A stretch of 64,000 bases of DNA, from positions 388,501-452,500 of the forward strand of contig SMMW01000613.1 in assembly GCA_004794655.1 (NCBI GenBank), written 5' to 3'. The DNA comes from Marisa cornuarietis. Taxonomy: Eukaryota > Mollusca > Gastropoda > Architaenioglossa > Ampullariidae. The position numbers were made by a program, and so were the translations under genes. The notes under the pieces are model-generated. The model saw nothing but the letters and a program-made list of their open reading frames with translations, ran no database searches and was not told the DNA's origin. Positions 20,147 through 32,666 of the stretch are shown here, one piece after another (the stretch's first letter is position 1; each line of letters opens with the position of its first letter).

Positions 20147-20605
20147 TGTAACCGTGTGGTGAGGTCTTTTGGTGGTTTAACAAACTTTCAACACCCAAAC
20201 ATAACCAGGAACTTGTCAGCAGGTCTGCACTCTTTATTTCCAATAGTGGCCACGGCTGCGACTCGTCAGGGGCTCGAACTCAGGCGCTTCTGTCTCTTCT
20301 CTATGTCAGCTCGGGAACCCCCGGCTTGTCTCAGCTCTGCCCTTATATACCCTAACCGATATGCTGTTTCTTCTGTATTTCATCATTGTGCTGTTTCCTC
20401 TGTATTTCGTCATTCTCACTAAGTCTTTGTCGCCAAGTCTTTCCTGTGTATTTCATCATTCTCACTAAGTCTTTGTCGCCAAGTCTTTCCTGTGTATTTC
20501 ATCATTCTCACTAAGTCTTTGTCGCCAAGTCTTTCCTGTGTATTTCATCATTCTCACTAAGTCTTTGTCGCCAAGTCTTTACGGGTGGCTTACTGGCCCC
20601 CTACA
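20147..20605 (-). mobile_element. Solo LTR (459 bp)
   Basis: Bounded by TGTAACCG...CCCCTACA with a 4-bp target duplication CATA (20143-20146 and 20606-20609). Removing the insert restores a regular minisatellite unit. On the minus strand it starts TGTAGGGGGCCAG and has a TATA box in TATATAAGGGCAGAGC, then AATAAAG as polyadenylation signal, ending GGTTACA. This is the U3-R-U5 order of an LTR retrotransposon. The 4-bp duplication fits a Gypsy-like element, but no internal domain is present to prove the superfamily. U3 contains four 46-bp tandem units (about 20405-20582). Confidence 0.85.
20405..20582. repeat. 46-bp tandem repeat inside the solo LTR
   Basis: About four units of TCATTCTCACTAAGTCTTTG, TCGCCAAGTCTTTCCTGTGT, ATTTCA, in the U3 part of the LTR. 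Confidence 0.9.
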
Positions 20606-20690
20606 CATATACAGATGTCTCTAACTTCTATCATCGTGCATATACAGATGTATCTAACTTCTGTCATCGTGTATATACAGATGTATCTAA

Positions 20691-20755
20691 AATAATAATA
20701 ATGAAGATTTGTATAGCGCATATTCACACTCATAGAGAGCATGCTCTTAGCGCTT
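20691..20755 (-). mobile_element. 3' tail of a SINE/LINE family
   Basis: Read on the minus strand: AAGCGCTAAGAGCATGCTCT, CTATGAGTGTGAATATGCGC, TATACAAATCTTCA, then (TTA)n. The same stretch, also minus and with the same 5' limit, occurs at 61352-61426. A GCGCTATA motif followed by an ATT/TTA repeat is typical of retroposon 3' tails recognised by a partner LINE. Inserted into the 33-bp minisatellite. Confidence 0.7.
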
Positions 20756-20785
20756 AAATGTCTCTAACTTCTGTAATCATGTATA

Positions 20786-21520
20786 TATGTATATAAGTAC
20801 CTGACTATCTACTTAGTACCCGCAAGGCGCAGACAAGGCGCATTCCACAAGAAAATCTCTTCTATCTTGATGTCATTTTTCCGGTTCCCTGCTGACTCAG
20901 AAGCATGAAGCTTCTGACAAGAAAGGGCAGCACCTGCCAAGGGCGTGCATTCCAGCCTCCATGCCACATTACCGCTCACAAGCTCTAGTAAACCCTCCCC
21001 CCCCCAAAAAAAAAAGACACCTCAGTGAACAACAGATTGGCTCTAAGTTTTAATCTGAGCGAAAATAACAACTTTTTTATGATGTGATGCTGCACCAGGC
21101 TGCCATAATTTATCTTTATTTTTAGCAACATCTCACAATTACTGATCGCTGTGTTGTCATCCCAGCCGCCGTGGCACGTACATGCACACTCATAACACGT
21201 GTGTACACAATAATAACTCACGCACACAAGGAGGTGGCTGATATCTAGGACTCACTCCTCTGTAGTTACTCTTGTCTAGTTTTGCACATTTCCTTATATT
21301 ACAACTGGGAATTTTAAGATGGTGTTGACATTGTTGATATATTTTTCAAATAAATAAAAATATACTTGTTGAGAAATCATTTTTCTGAAGCAGAAAGAGG
21401 ACATGAGCAGTATTCAGCCCGAGGTTTTTACGGGCAAAAGTTAGTGAAGTAGCATCTCACTCCTGACATCATAAGGGGGACATAACCCAAGCGTCGCACA
21501 AACCTTCGCCGCACTTTGAC
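20786..21520. other. Intergenic, nothing recognised
   Basis: No coding or RNA feature seen. Contains a C/A homopolymer (20997-21015). Confidence 0.45.
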
Positions 21521-21528
21521 CTTTGGTC

Positions 21529-21618
21529 TGTTGTCAGTTTGCCGTTGTCAGCAGGCAGGTCCGTTTGCCGTTGTCAGCAGGCAGGTCCGTTTGCCGTTGT
21601 CAGCAGGCAGGTCCGTTT
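21529..21618. repeat. 29-bp tandem repeat, three copies
   Basis: TTTGCCGTTGTCAGCAGGCA followed by GGTCCG, repeated three times with near identity. Confidence 0.9.
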
Positions 21619-22476
21619 ACTCTCAAGTTGCCACCAAACAGTTCTGCACTAGGGTCCAGGGTCAACGGCTGCGAGAGGCTGTTTACTCGGTTGCCTGCTA
21701 CAGCCTTTGCCCGTCAAGATGCCAGGATGAGTGCCAGACAGTGACAAACACACCTGTAGGATGTCTGTCTATGGTGTCAGCCAGGTGTCGTCACATGAGT
21801 TTGTTGGTCATACCACAGGTAGATAATGAAAATGAGATTGAGGAATTTTGCTTTGCTGTTGTTGGCCTTGGTTAGATGGTGTTTTACGATGAAAACATTT
21901 TCCATTCCACCAGTTGGGGTCGATAAGTTGTTGATGTCAAACGATGCTGGACAATGTCTCAATTATATTGTCCACAATTAACTTCATCAAGCCCTGGAGA
22001 GTTGCATGGTGATGATGAATTGCAGTCAGCAAAGCACTAGATGATTCAAAACAAACTCGATTCATCTGTAACAAAGACAATTTTTTTTAATGTTTTATAA
22101 TTAGAAAAAAGACCTCTACCATCTTGAGGTGGAAAATTGTGAAACGCACGTGCTGACGTGCATAGTGACTTCCCTCTTGATTGTTGGACCACTCACTTTC
22201 TACAGGACCGTGCTTTATACAAGTTTGCAAGGTGTGTGCGAAGTACATGAGTACAAAGATATATATATATATAGAGAGAGAGAGAGAAGTGAGACAGAAC
22301 TGAGCAAACTGAAACTGTTGACGAGAAACTAACGAGAGGCTAGCCAGAGGCTAAACATACGCAGCAGCCACACATCTCCCTATATGGTCAAAGGCACTAA
22401 TTCTCTTATGACCTTTGAAGTACTCGCCTACAGGCTCAAGATTTGAGTTTGCTTGTCCACATGAGCCCGACATTGT
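21619..22476. other. Intergenic, nothing recognised
   Basis: Unique sequence up to the 36-bp array, with a short (AT)n(AG)n at 22257-22287. Confidence 0.45.
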
Positions 22477-25400
22477 ACATGTATGTCTTGTGCTTGTGCC
22501 AGTCCAGCAGGCACTTATCCTGTCGTAAGTAGTGTCACGAGTACAACAGGCACTTGTACTAGTGTATGTAGGGTCACTACAACAGGCACTTGTACTAGTG
22601 TATGTAGGGTCACTACAACAGGCACTTGTACTAGTGTATGTAGGGTCACTACAACAGGCACTTGTACTAGTGTATGTAGGGTCACTACAACAGGCACTTG
22701 TACTAGTGTATGTAGGGTCACTACAACAGGCACTTGTACTAGTGTATGTAGGGTCACTACAACAGGCACTTGTACTAGTGTATGTAGGGTCACTACAACA
22801 GGCACTTGTACTAGTGTATGTAGGGTCACTACAACAGGCACTTGTACTAGTGTATGTAGGGTCACTACAACAGGCACTTGTACTAGTGTATGTAGGGTCA
22901 CTACAACAGGCACTTGTACTAGTGTATGTAGGGTCACTACAACAGGCACTTGTACTAGTGTATGTAGGGTCACTACAACAGGCACTTGTACTAGAGTGTG
23001 TAGGGTCACTACAACAGGCACTTGTACTAGTGTATGTAGGGTCACTACAACAGGCACTTGTACTAGTGTATGTAGGGTCACTACAACAGGCACTTGTACT
23101 AGAGTGTGTAGGGTCACTACAACAGGCACTTGTACTAGTGTATGTAGGGTCACTACAACAGGCACTTGTACTAGAGTGTGTAGGGTCACTACAACAGGCA
23201 CTTGTACTAGTGTATGTAGGGTCACTACAACAGGCACTTGTACTAGAGTATGTAGGGTCACTACAACAGGCACTTGTACTAGTGTATGTAGGGTCACTAC
23301 AACAGGCACTTGTACTAGTGTATGTAGGGTCACTACAACAGGCACTTGTACTAGAGTGTGTAGGGTCACTACAACAGGCACTTGTACTAGTGTATGTAGG
23401 GTCACTACAACAGGCACTTGTACTAGAGTATGTAGGGTCACTACAACAGGCACTTGTACTAGTGTATGTAGGGTCACTACAACAGGCACTTGTACTAGAG
23501 TGTGTAGGGTCACTACAACAGGCACTTGTACTAGTGTATGTAGGGTCACTACAACAGGCACTTGTACTAGAGTGTGTAGGGTCACTACAACAGGCACTTG
23601 TACTAGTGTATGTAGGGTCACTACAACAGGCACTTGTACTAGTGTATGTAGGGTCACTACAACAGGCACTTGTACTAGAGTGTGTAGGGTCACTACAACA
23701 GGCACTTGTACTAGTGTATGTAGGGTCACTACAACAGGCACTTGTACTAGAGTGTGTAGGGTCACTACAACAGGCACTTGTACTAGTGTATGTAGGGTCA
23801 CTACAACAGGCACTTGTACTAGAGTATGTAGGGTCACTACAACAGGCACTTGTACTAGTGTATGTAGGGTCACTACAACAGGCACTTGTACTAGTGTATG
23901 TAGGGTCACTACAACAGGCACTTGTACTAGAGTGTGTAGGGTCACTACAACAGGCACTTGTACTAGTGTATGTAGGGTCACTACAACAGGCACTTGTACT
24001 AGTGTATGTAGGGTCACTACAACAGGCACTTGTACTAGAGTATGTAGGGTCACTACAACAGGCACTTGTACTAGTGTATGTAGGGTCACTACAACAGGCA
24101 CTTGTACTAGAGTATGTAGGGTCACTACAACAGGCACTTGTACTAGTGTATGTAGGGTCACTACAACAGGCACTTGTACTAGAGTGTGTAGGGTCACTAC
24201 AACAGGCACTTGTACTAGAGTGTGTAGGGTCACTACAACAGGCACTTGTACTAGTGTATGTAGGGTCACTACAACAGGCACTTGTACTAGAGTATGTAGG
24301 GTCACTACAACAGGCACTTGTACTAGTGTATGTAGGGTCACTACAACAGGCACTTGTACTAGTGTATGTAGGGTCACTACAACAGGCACTTGTACTAGAG
24401 TATGTAGGGTCACTACAACAGGCACTTGTACTAGTGTATGTAGGGTCACTACAACAGGCACTTGTACTAGAGTATGTAGGGTCACTACAACAGGCACTTG
24501 TACTAGTGTATGTAGGGTCACTACAACAGGCACTTGTACTAGTGTATGTAGGGTCACTACAACAGGCACTTGTACTAGAGTATGTAGGGTCACTACAACA
24601 GGCACTTGTACTAGTGTATGTAGGGTCACTACAACAGGCACTTGTACTAGAGTATGTAGGGTCACTACAACAGGCACTTGTACTAGTGTATGTAGGGTCA
24701 CTACAACAGGCACTTGTACTAGTGTATGTAGGGTCACTACAACAGGCACTTGTACTAGAGTATGTAGGGTCACTACAACAGGCACTTGTACTAGAGTATG
24801 TAGGGTCACTACAACAGGCACTTGTACTAGTGTATGTAGGGTCACTACAACAGGCACTTGTACTAGAGTATGTAGGGTCACTACAACAGGCACTTGTACT
24901 AGTATGTAGGGTCACTACAACAGGCACTTGTACTAGTGTATGTAGGGTCACTACAACAGGCACTTGTACTAGTGTATGTAGGGTCACTACAACAGGCACT
25001 TGTACTAGTGTATGTAGGGTCACTACAACAGGCACTTGTACTAGTGTATGTAGGGTCACTACAACAGGCACTTGTACTAGAGTATGTAGGGTCACTACAA
25101 CAGGCACTTGTACTAGTGTATGTAGGGTCACTACAACAGGCACTTGTACTAGTGTATGTAGGGTCACTACAACAGGCACTTGTACTAGAGTATGTAGGGT
25201 CACTACAACAGGCACTTGTACTAGTGTGTAGGGTCACTACAACAGGCACTTGTACTAGAGTATGTAGGGTCACTACAACAGGCACTTGTACTAGTGTATG
25301 TAGGGTCACTACAACAGGCACTTGTACTAGTGTATGTAGGGTCACTACAACAGGCACTTGTACTAGTGTATGTAGGGTCACTACAACAGGCACTTGTACT

Positions 25401-28400
25401 AGAGTATGTAGGGTCACTACAACAGGCACTTGTACTAGTGTATGTAGGGTCACTACAACAGGCACTTGTACTAGTGTATGTAGGGTCACTACAACAGGCA
25501 CTTGTACTAGTGTATGTAGGGTCACTACAACAGGCACTTGTACTAGTGTATGTAGGGTCACTACAACAGGCACTTGTACTAGTGTATGTAGGGTCACTAC
25601 AACAGGCACTTGTACTAGTGTATGTAGGGTCACTACAACAGGCACTTGTACTAGTGTATGTAGGGTCACTACAACAGGCACTTGTACTAGAGTATGTAGG
25701 GTCACTACAACAGGCACTTGTACTAGTGTATGTAGGGTCACTACAACAGGCACTTGTACTAGAGTATGTAGGGTCACTACAACAGGCACTTGTACTAGTG
25801 TATGTAGGGTCACTACAACAGGCACTTGTACTAGTGTATGTAGGGTCACTACAACAGGCACTTGTACTAGTGTATGTAGGGTCACTACAACAGGCACTTG
25901 TACTAGTGTATGTAGGGTCACTACAACAGGCACTTGTACTAGTGTATGTAGGGTCACTACAACAGGCACTTGTACTAGTGTATGTAGGGTCACTACAACA
26001 GGCACTTGTACTAGTGTATGTAGGGTCACTACAACAGGCACTTGTACTAGTGTATGTAGGGTCACTACAACAGGCACTTGTACTAGTGTATGTAGGGTCA
26101 CTACAACAGGCACTTGTACTAGTGTATGTAGGGTCACTACAACAGGCACTTGTACTAGTGTATGTAGGGTCACTACAACAGGCACTTGTACTAGTGTATG
26201 TAGGGTCACTACAACAGGCACTTGTACTAGTGTATGTAGGGTCACTACAACAGGCACTTGTACTAGTGTATGTAGGGTCACTACAACAGGCACTTGTACT
26301 AGTGTATGTAGGGTCACTACAACAGGCACTTGTACTAGGTATGTAGGGTCACTACAACAGGCACTTGTACTAGTGTATGTAGGGTCACTACAACAGGCAC
26401 TTGTACTAGTGTATGTAGGGTCACTACAACAGGCACTTGTACTAGAGTATGTAGGGTCACTACAACAGGCACTTGTACTAGTGTATGTAGGGTCACTACA
26501 ACAGGCACTTGTACTAGTGTATGTAGGGTCACTACAACAGGCACTTGTACTAGTGTATGTAGGGTCACTACAACAGGCACTTGTACTAGTGTATGTAGGG
26601 TCACTACAACAGGCACTTGTACTAGTGTATGTAGGGTCACTACAACAGGCACTTGTACTAGTGTATGTAGGGTCACTACAACAGGCACTTGTACTAGTGT
26701 ATGTAGGGTCACTACAACAGGCACTTGTACTAGTGTATGTAGGGTCACTACAACAGGCACTTGTACTAGTGTATGTAGGGTCACTACAACAGGCACTTGT
26801 ACTAGAGTATGTAGGGTCACTACAACAGGCACTTGTACTAGTGTATGTAGGGTCACTACAACAGGCACTTGTACTAGTGTATGTAGGGTCACTACAACAG
26901 GCACTTGTACTAGAGTATGTAGGGTCACTACAACAGGCACTTGTACTAGAGTATGTAGGGTCACTACAACAGGCACTTGTACTAGTGTATGTAGGGTCAC
27001 TACAACAGGCACTTGTACTAGAGTGTGTAGGGTCACTACAACAGGCACTTGTACTAGTGTATGTAGGGTCACTACAACAGGCACTTGTACTAGAGTATGT
27101 AGGGTCACTACAACAGGCACTTGTACTAGAGTGTGTAGGGTCACTACAACAGGCACTTGTACTAGTGTATGTAGGGTCACTACAACAGGCACTTGTACTA
27201 GTGTATGTAGGGTCACTACAACAGGCACTTGTACTAGAGTGTGTAGGGTCACTACAACAGGCACTTGTACTAGTGTATGTAGGGTCACTACAACAGGCAC
27301 TTGTACTAGAGTGTGTAGGGTCACTACAACAGGCACTTGTACTAGAGTATGTAGGGTCACTACAACAGGCACTTGTACTAGTGTATGTAGGGTCACTACA
27401 ACAGGCACTTGTACTAGTGTATGTAGGGTCACTACAACAGGCACTTGTACTAGTGTATGTAGGGTCACTACAACAGGCACTTGTACTAGAGTATGTAGGG
27501 TCACTACAACAGGCACTTGTACTAGTGTATGTAGGGTCACTACAACAGGCACTTGTACTAGTGTATGTAGGGTCACTACAACAGGCACTTGTACTAGAGT
27601 ATGTAGGGTCACTACAACAGGCACTTGTACTAGTGTATGTAGGGTCACTACAACAGGCACTTGTACTAGAGTATGTAGGGTCACTACAACAGGCACTTGT
27701 ACTAGTGTATGTAGGGTCACTACAACAGGCACTTGTACTAGTGTATGTAGGGTCACTACAACAGGCACTTGTACTAGTGTATGTAGGGTCACTACAACAG
27801 GCACTTGTACTAGTGTATGTAGGGTCACTACAACAGGCACTTGTACTAGTGTATGTAGGGTCACTACAACAGGCACTTGTACTAGTGTATGTAGGGTCAC
27901 TACAACAGGCACTTGTACTAGTGTATGTAGGGTCACTACAACAGGCACTTGTACTAGTGTATGTAGGGTCACTACAACAGGCACTTGTACTAGTGTATGT
28001 AGGGTCACTACAACAGGCACTTGTACTAGTGTATGTAGGGTCACTACAACAGGCACTTGTACTAGTGTATGTAGGGTCACTACAACAGGCACTTGTACTA
28101 GTGTATGTAGGGTCACTACAACAGGCACTTGTACTAGTGTATGTAGGGTCACTACAACAGGCACTTGTACTAGTGTATGTAGGGTCACTACAACAGGCAC
28201 TTGTACTAGTGTATGTAGGGTCACTACAACAGGCACTTGTACTAGTGTATGTAGGGTCACTACAACAGGCACTTGTACTAGTGTATGTAGGGTCACTACA
28301 ACAGGCACTTGTACTAGTGTATGTAGGGTCACTACAACAGGCACTTGTACTAGTGTATGTAGGGTCACTACAACAGGCACTTGTACTAGTGTATGTAGGG

Positions 28401-29149
28401 TCACTACAACAGGCACTTGTACTAGTGTATGTAGGGTCACTACAACAGGCACTTGTACTAGTGTATGTAGGGTCACTACAACAGGCACTTGTACTAGTGT
28501 ATGTAGGGTCACTACAACAGGCACTTGTACTAGTGTATGTAGGGTCACTACAACAGGCACTTGTACTAGTGTATGTAGGGTCACTACAACAGGCACTTGT
28601 ACTAGTATGTAGGGTCACTACAACAGGCACTTGTACTAGAGTATGTAGGGTCACTACAACAGGCACTTGTACTAGAGTATGTAGGGTCACTACAACAGGC
28701 ACTTGTACTAGTGTATGTAGGGTCACTACAACAGGCACTTGTACTAGAGTGTGTAGGGTCACTACAACAGGCACTTGTACTAGTGTATGTAGGGTCACTA
28801 CAACAGGCACTTGTACTAGAGTATGTAGGGTCACTACAACAGGCACTTGTACTAGAGTGTGTAGGGTCACTACAACAGGCACTTGTACTAGTGTATGTAG
28901 GGTCACTACAACAGGCACTTGTACTAGTGTATGTAGGGTCACTACAACAGGCACTTGTACTAGAGTGTGTAGGGTCACTACAACAGGCACTTGTACTAGT
29001 GTATGTAGGGTCACTACAACAGGCACTTGTACTAGAGTGTGTAGGGTCACTACAACAGGCACTTGTACTAGAGTATGTAGGGTCACTACAACAGGCACTT
29101 GTACTAGTGTATGTAGGGTCACTACAACAGGCACTTGTACTAGAGTGTG
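22477..29149. repeat. 36-bp satellite-like array, about 184 units
   Basis: The unit is GTATGTAGGGTCACTACAAC, AGGCACTTGTACTAGT. Three variants differ only at the junction: GTGTATG (commonest), GAGTGTG and GAGTATG. Otherwise units are almost identical. Units of irregular length (34-35 bp) occur near 24900, 25225, 26338 and 28605. Degenerate copies mark the left edge (22477-22537); the right edge is abrupt at TAATTTTTAGCG. Because 36 is a multiple of three, both strands show ORFs up to 1411 codons (plus units VGSLQQALVLVY and VCRVTTTGTCTS; minus units CCSDPTYTSTSA and VPVVVTLHTLVQ). These are structural artefacts unless transcription is shown. Confidence 0.98.
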
Positions 29150-29335
29150 TAATTTTTAGCGCTAACCAGGGGTGGCTATCATGTTGCACTATTATCCCAC
29201 TTATTAGCCAATAGCTCGCTTACCAGCTAATAAGCGTGCTATTTTGGATTTCAGGTCGAAGTTATCAGCCCTTAGGTCAGCCCTATTGGCTAATAGATTA
29301 GGGGCAGGGAAGAGCCGCCTAGTAGCGCAGGTAAA

Positions 29336-29737
29336 ATGGCGGCTGTTGTGGTTATACTGTTACAAAATAGGCGAAATCTTCGTCGAAACAAAATATTTAG
29401 GGACCGCAGCAACCCGTTAGATACATATGACGATGTGGAATTATACCGGAAATTTCGATTTCGTCGTGTTGATATAATGTCTATTGTGGATGAGGTAGGA
29501 GAGGAGTTAGAACTTTCCAATAACGTGTCCTCAAGCAGACAAGTATGCGTCGCACTTCGCTTTTTTGCGACAGGCTCATTTGTAAGTGTGTGCGGCGATT
29601 TGGTCGGAATTTCGCATCGTGAGGAGAGTGACCAATGCGCTAATCCGACATGCTCGACGATGAATCGTCTTTCCCGACCAGTTCATAGTATCAGAACGAT
29701 TTTGATAACAACTTTAGTACATCAACAACAGACATAG
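29336..29737 (+). pseudogene. HARBI1-like transposase, N-terminal remnant
   Basis: The frame reads MAAVVVILLQNRRNLRRNKI, FRDRSNPLDTYDDVELYRKF, RFRRVDIMSIVDEVGEELEL and, after a gap, QVCVALRFFATGSFVSVCGD, LVGISHRE. This is the N-terminal helix-turn-helix region of PIF/Harbinger transposases (FRDRxNPLDxYDD and LRFFATGSFQ are hallmarks). Homology stops near 29622; the rest of the 133-codon frame is unrelated. The DDE domain is absent. Intact relatives are about 350-450 residues, so this is truncated. Confidence 0.85.
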
Positions 29738-30425
29738 TTTACATGTAGGCCCAACTTATGTGTTGCAGCAAGCCAACCTGCTAGGAACCAGTTTCTAACT
29801 AGATTTTTCTTGTGAATATATCATATTTTTATATTTTTCTGTACATTTCACAATAGCAAAACTATGTGAAAGTAGAAACAGTTAAATTTTTATTCTTACA
29901 AATCTCTTTTTAAAAGTAGCTAATGTTTGTTTATTATAATAGTGGAAAGGTGCAGTTCTTCTTGGATGGCTCATTTTAAAAAGTGTATGAGGTTTCCATT
30001 ATGAAATCACTACCAGGAAAGATTTTGATAACAAAGTTAGTACATCAACACCACATATAGTCAGTTTAGATTAGGCTCAACATATATGTGTTGCAGCAGG
30101 TCAAGCTGCTAGGAACCAGTTTGTTAATCACTTTGAATACAATTAATGTTATTCAATTTTATACTTTCTGTGCAGTTCATAGTATCTGAACTATGTGACT
30201 GTAGGAAGTTGATATTTCATTATTATGAGATCTAATAGATGTTCATTCCTACAAATCTCTTTAGAAAATTGCAAAGATTTCCTTATTAGAATATCTGAAA
30301 GGTGCAGTTCTTCTCAAAATAAGTTTAAGGTATTTTATCATGAAGTCATTTTGAAGAAAATTTCTGAAGACAAAGTACCTCAGCACCAGACAGTCAGTTG
30401 TAGGCACAAAATATGTGTATTGTAG
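29690..30425. repeat. Diverged tandem triplication, unit about 330 bp, inside Harbinger
   Basis: Three related stretches share GATTTTGATAACAA(C/A)(T)TTAGTACATCAACA, then TGTGTTGCAGCA and TGCTAGGAACCAGTTT. They begin near 29695, 30020 and 30360; the third is the most diverged. No coding function is seen. Confidence 0.75.
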
Positions 30426-32594
30426 CAGTGTGTTGACCAATTTTCAATGCATCTTCTTGGTCTCTAGCAGCAGAATGTGCAGTGTTTGTGTGATATGCAT
30501 GCATGTGTTTGTGTCGGCTGGTCTATGCATGCAATCAGTGGTGGCACTGACGTGGGTGGTGTTAGGTATATGTAAGATTATGTGTGCATAGAAGCTTGGA
30601 CGACCGATAAGAATTTTTTTCGGACATAGGTGTGCACACAGTAGTGCACGTACTGGCCTCTACAAGTGTTTGTCAAGAGCTGCGGTCATCATTAAGACAT
30701 GTTCTTAGTGCTGTCACTTGGCTATTTAATTCTTCTTGAACAATATTTTACATGTGCAGCTCTTTGGAACAAACATTTGAGGTTTCGATTCACTTTAAAG
30801 CTAAATTCTGAAGAAGAGTAAAATAGTATATCAGCATTAGACATTCTCAGTTAAGGGACAGGCAGAAAATACAATGAAAATGAAATGACCAACTTTATTA
30901 ATTCCAGCATGCAGTTATAACTCGAGATGTCTGCTCAGCCCCAAACAAACAAACAAACAAACAAACAAACAAACAAAAACCAGCACAAGTTACAATATTT
31001 GGTTGACAAGTTGTGCACCACTAAAACATGTTATCTTAGATTGTACATCATTCATAATTAAATACATTACACACCCACATGCATTCTACTGAACATTCCT
31101 TTGTGGTTGGACAGGACTGTAGAGGGTACAAACTATTAAAAGTGCCTGTTATTTCTGCATACAGACTTAGGCATAGCATAACATTGACCTGAACTTAAAC
31201 TCTGCTTGACAAACTATACATATACACTACAGAACACTTCCTTTTGCAGGCCATCATCAGGGACAGGTGCATATGAAGGCAAGTCTGTAACAAACATCCA
31301 TATTGCTTCACATATAGTAATGGCAAAGTGAGGAAGACAGATATCAAGGAACATAGCCAAAAGTACTGAAAACTGTTTCTAATTAAACCAAACCAGCTGT
31401 ATGAGTTAACTGTATGTTATTAACACTAACAGATTTACTGAAATTTAGACATGAAATTCACTCTCAGATCATGCCAGTGATTGATGAATCCTTTTTATTT
31501 TTTGGTAGAATGACATGTTTTCATATAGCATTATCCCTAATCATCTTCCTCTCTCCAAAAAAAAAAAAAAAGAAAAAACAATATTGACAAAAAGTACAAA
31601 CCCTCTAGTGATAATTGATTTGAGGCTGGTGCACTGCCCGCTGCGTCTGTTCTTGCTGAAGACAAAGCTGTAAAAACAAAGTTTCTTTTGAATGATGATG
31701 ACTTCATCTTGTCAATAAAATATTCTTAAAACATTTTCAAGTGACATTTTTTGCCTTTTTTACACTTGACATTCTATAGGATAATGAGGTGACACAAAAA
31801 TATCAATCAACTGAAAAGAGATATCTATATGCATGAGAAAACTACATAATACTAAAGTAAAATATAAAAGGGATCTATAAAAATTACACCATGAGCCTTC
31901 TAATTCAAAGAGACATGTGGGGTGGGGGTATTTATTTAGGTAAAAAAACCTTTTGGTATCAAAGTGAACTCATTATCTTGTACACGAAAAGGCAATGGCA
32001 TTTAGGTCTTGAGGTTTTTATGCCAAACCACAATGTATGGCTATATAATGCCAAACCAGCCAACCTACAGTAAATGTTCTACATGTACATGAAATATTGG
32101 CATTCTCTCTCCCCATTATTTGCAATATCCTGATAGCTCAGCCATGTTTAAGGCTTAATAAACCATACGTGGGAACCTGCTAAGTATCTCAAAAACCTCC
32201 ATCTCTTCAACTGAAAAGAAAAGATGTCTATGCAGTATTGTTTTAAAGTAAAATGTAACTAACAAAGTTAAAAGAATTAAAGAAGTGTTTATTTTGCCTC
32301 AACTGCCCACTCACCCCCACACACAGAACAGCACTGAGACACCCCCTCGTCATACGTTAAATGGTGAATTCGAAGCTCTTAAAATACTAACATTGTCATA
32401 TATAGCATAGTAAAAGAAAAAAATAGGTATAAATAATAGTGAAATATAAGTACTGAATCAGAATTAAGTTTATCCCAAATATTTTAAAATAAAGTCAGCA
32501 AAAAGTAGTTTTTACATCACTGATCGAATCAGAATTACCTAAGTTCAAAAACTGAGGTTTGATTCAGATATAGAATAATAATAATAGAACAAAC
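30426..32594. other. Harbinger interior, no intact gene
   Basis: AT-rich sequence with an (AAAC)n run at 30950-30977 and a poly-A stretch at 31557-31572. On the minus strand, near 31615-31670, a frame after acceptor TTTTTACAG reads LSSARTDAAGSAPASNQLSL, possibly the second exon of the Myb-like protein. The DDE transposase exons expected here are missing. Confidence 0.5.
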
Positions 32595-32666
32595 CTCTAA
32601 CAGCGTCGATATTTCCCTCTTAGACCATGTTGCTCGTCGCTGGCGTTTGGTACATGTCGGCTCCAT
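32595..32666 (-). pseudogene. Myb/SANT-like exon of the Harbinger element
   Basis: From an ATG at 32666: MEPTCTKRQRRATWSKREIS then TLLE and donor GTTTGT. The tryptophan followed by Ser/Thr, Glu and LL is the first helix of the Myb/SANT trihelix proteins that accompany PIF/Harbinger transposases and help bring them to the DNA ends. Only 24 codons are identifiable, so the gene is taken as broken. Confidence 0.55.

Larger units (their letters stand above)
20020..20785. repeat. 33-bp minisatellite interrupted by two insertions
   Basis: Units of CATATACAGATGTCTCTAAC followed by TTCTGTCATCGTG. Copies occupy 20020-20146, 20606-20690 and 20756-20785. The array is split by a solo LTR and by a retroposon tail, so it predates both. 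Confidence 0.9.

Noticed and set aside
22477..29149. CRISPR-like array
   Set aside because: Units are contiguous with no unique spacers, and the genome is eukaryotic.
22351..29159. ORFs of 792-1411 codons on both strands in the 36-bp array
   Set aside because: The unit length is a multiple of three and contains no stop in several frames, so every such frame is open. Units of 34-35 bp switch frames, and no start, signal or unique domain supports a gene.
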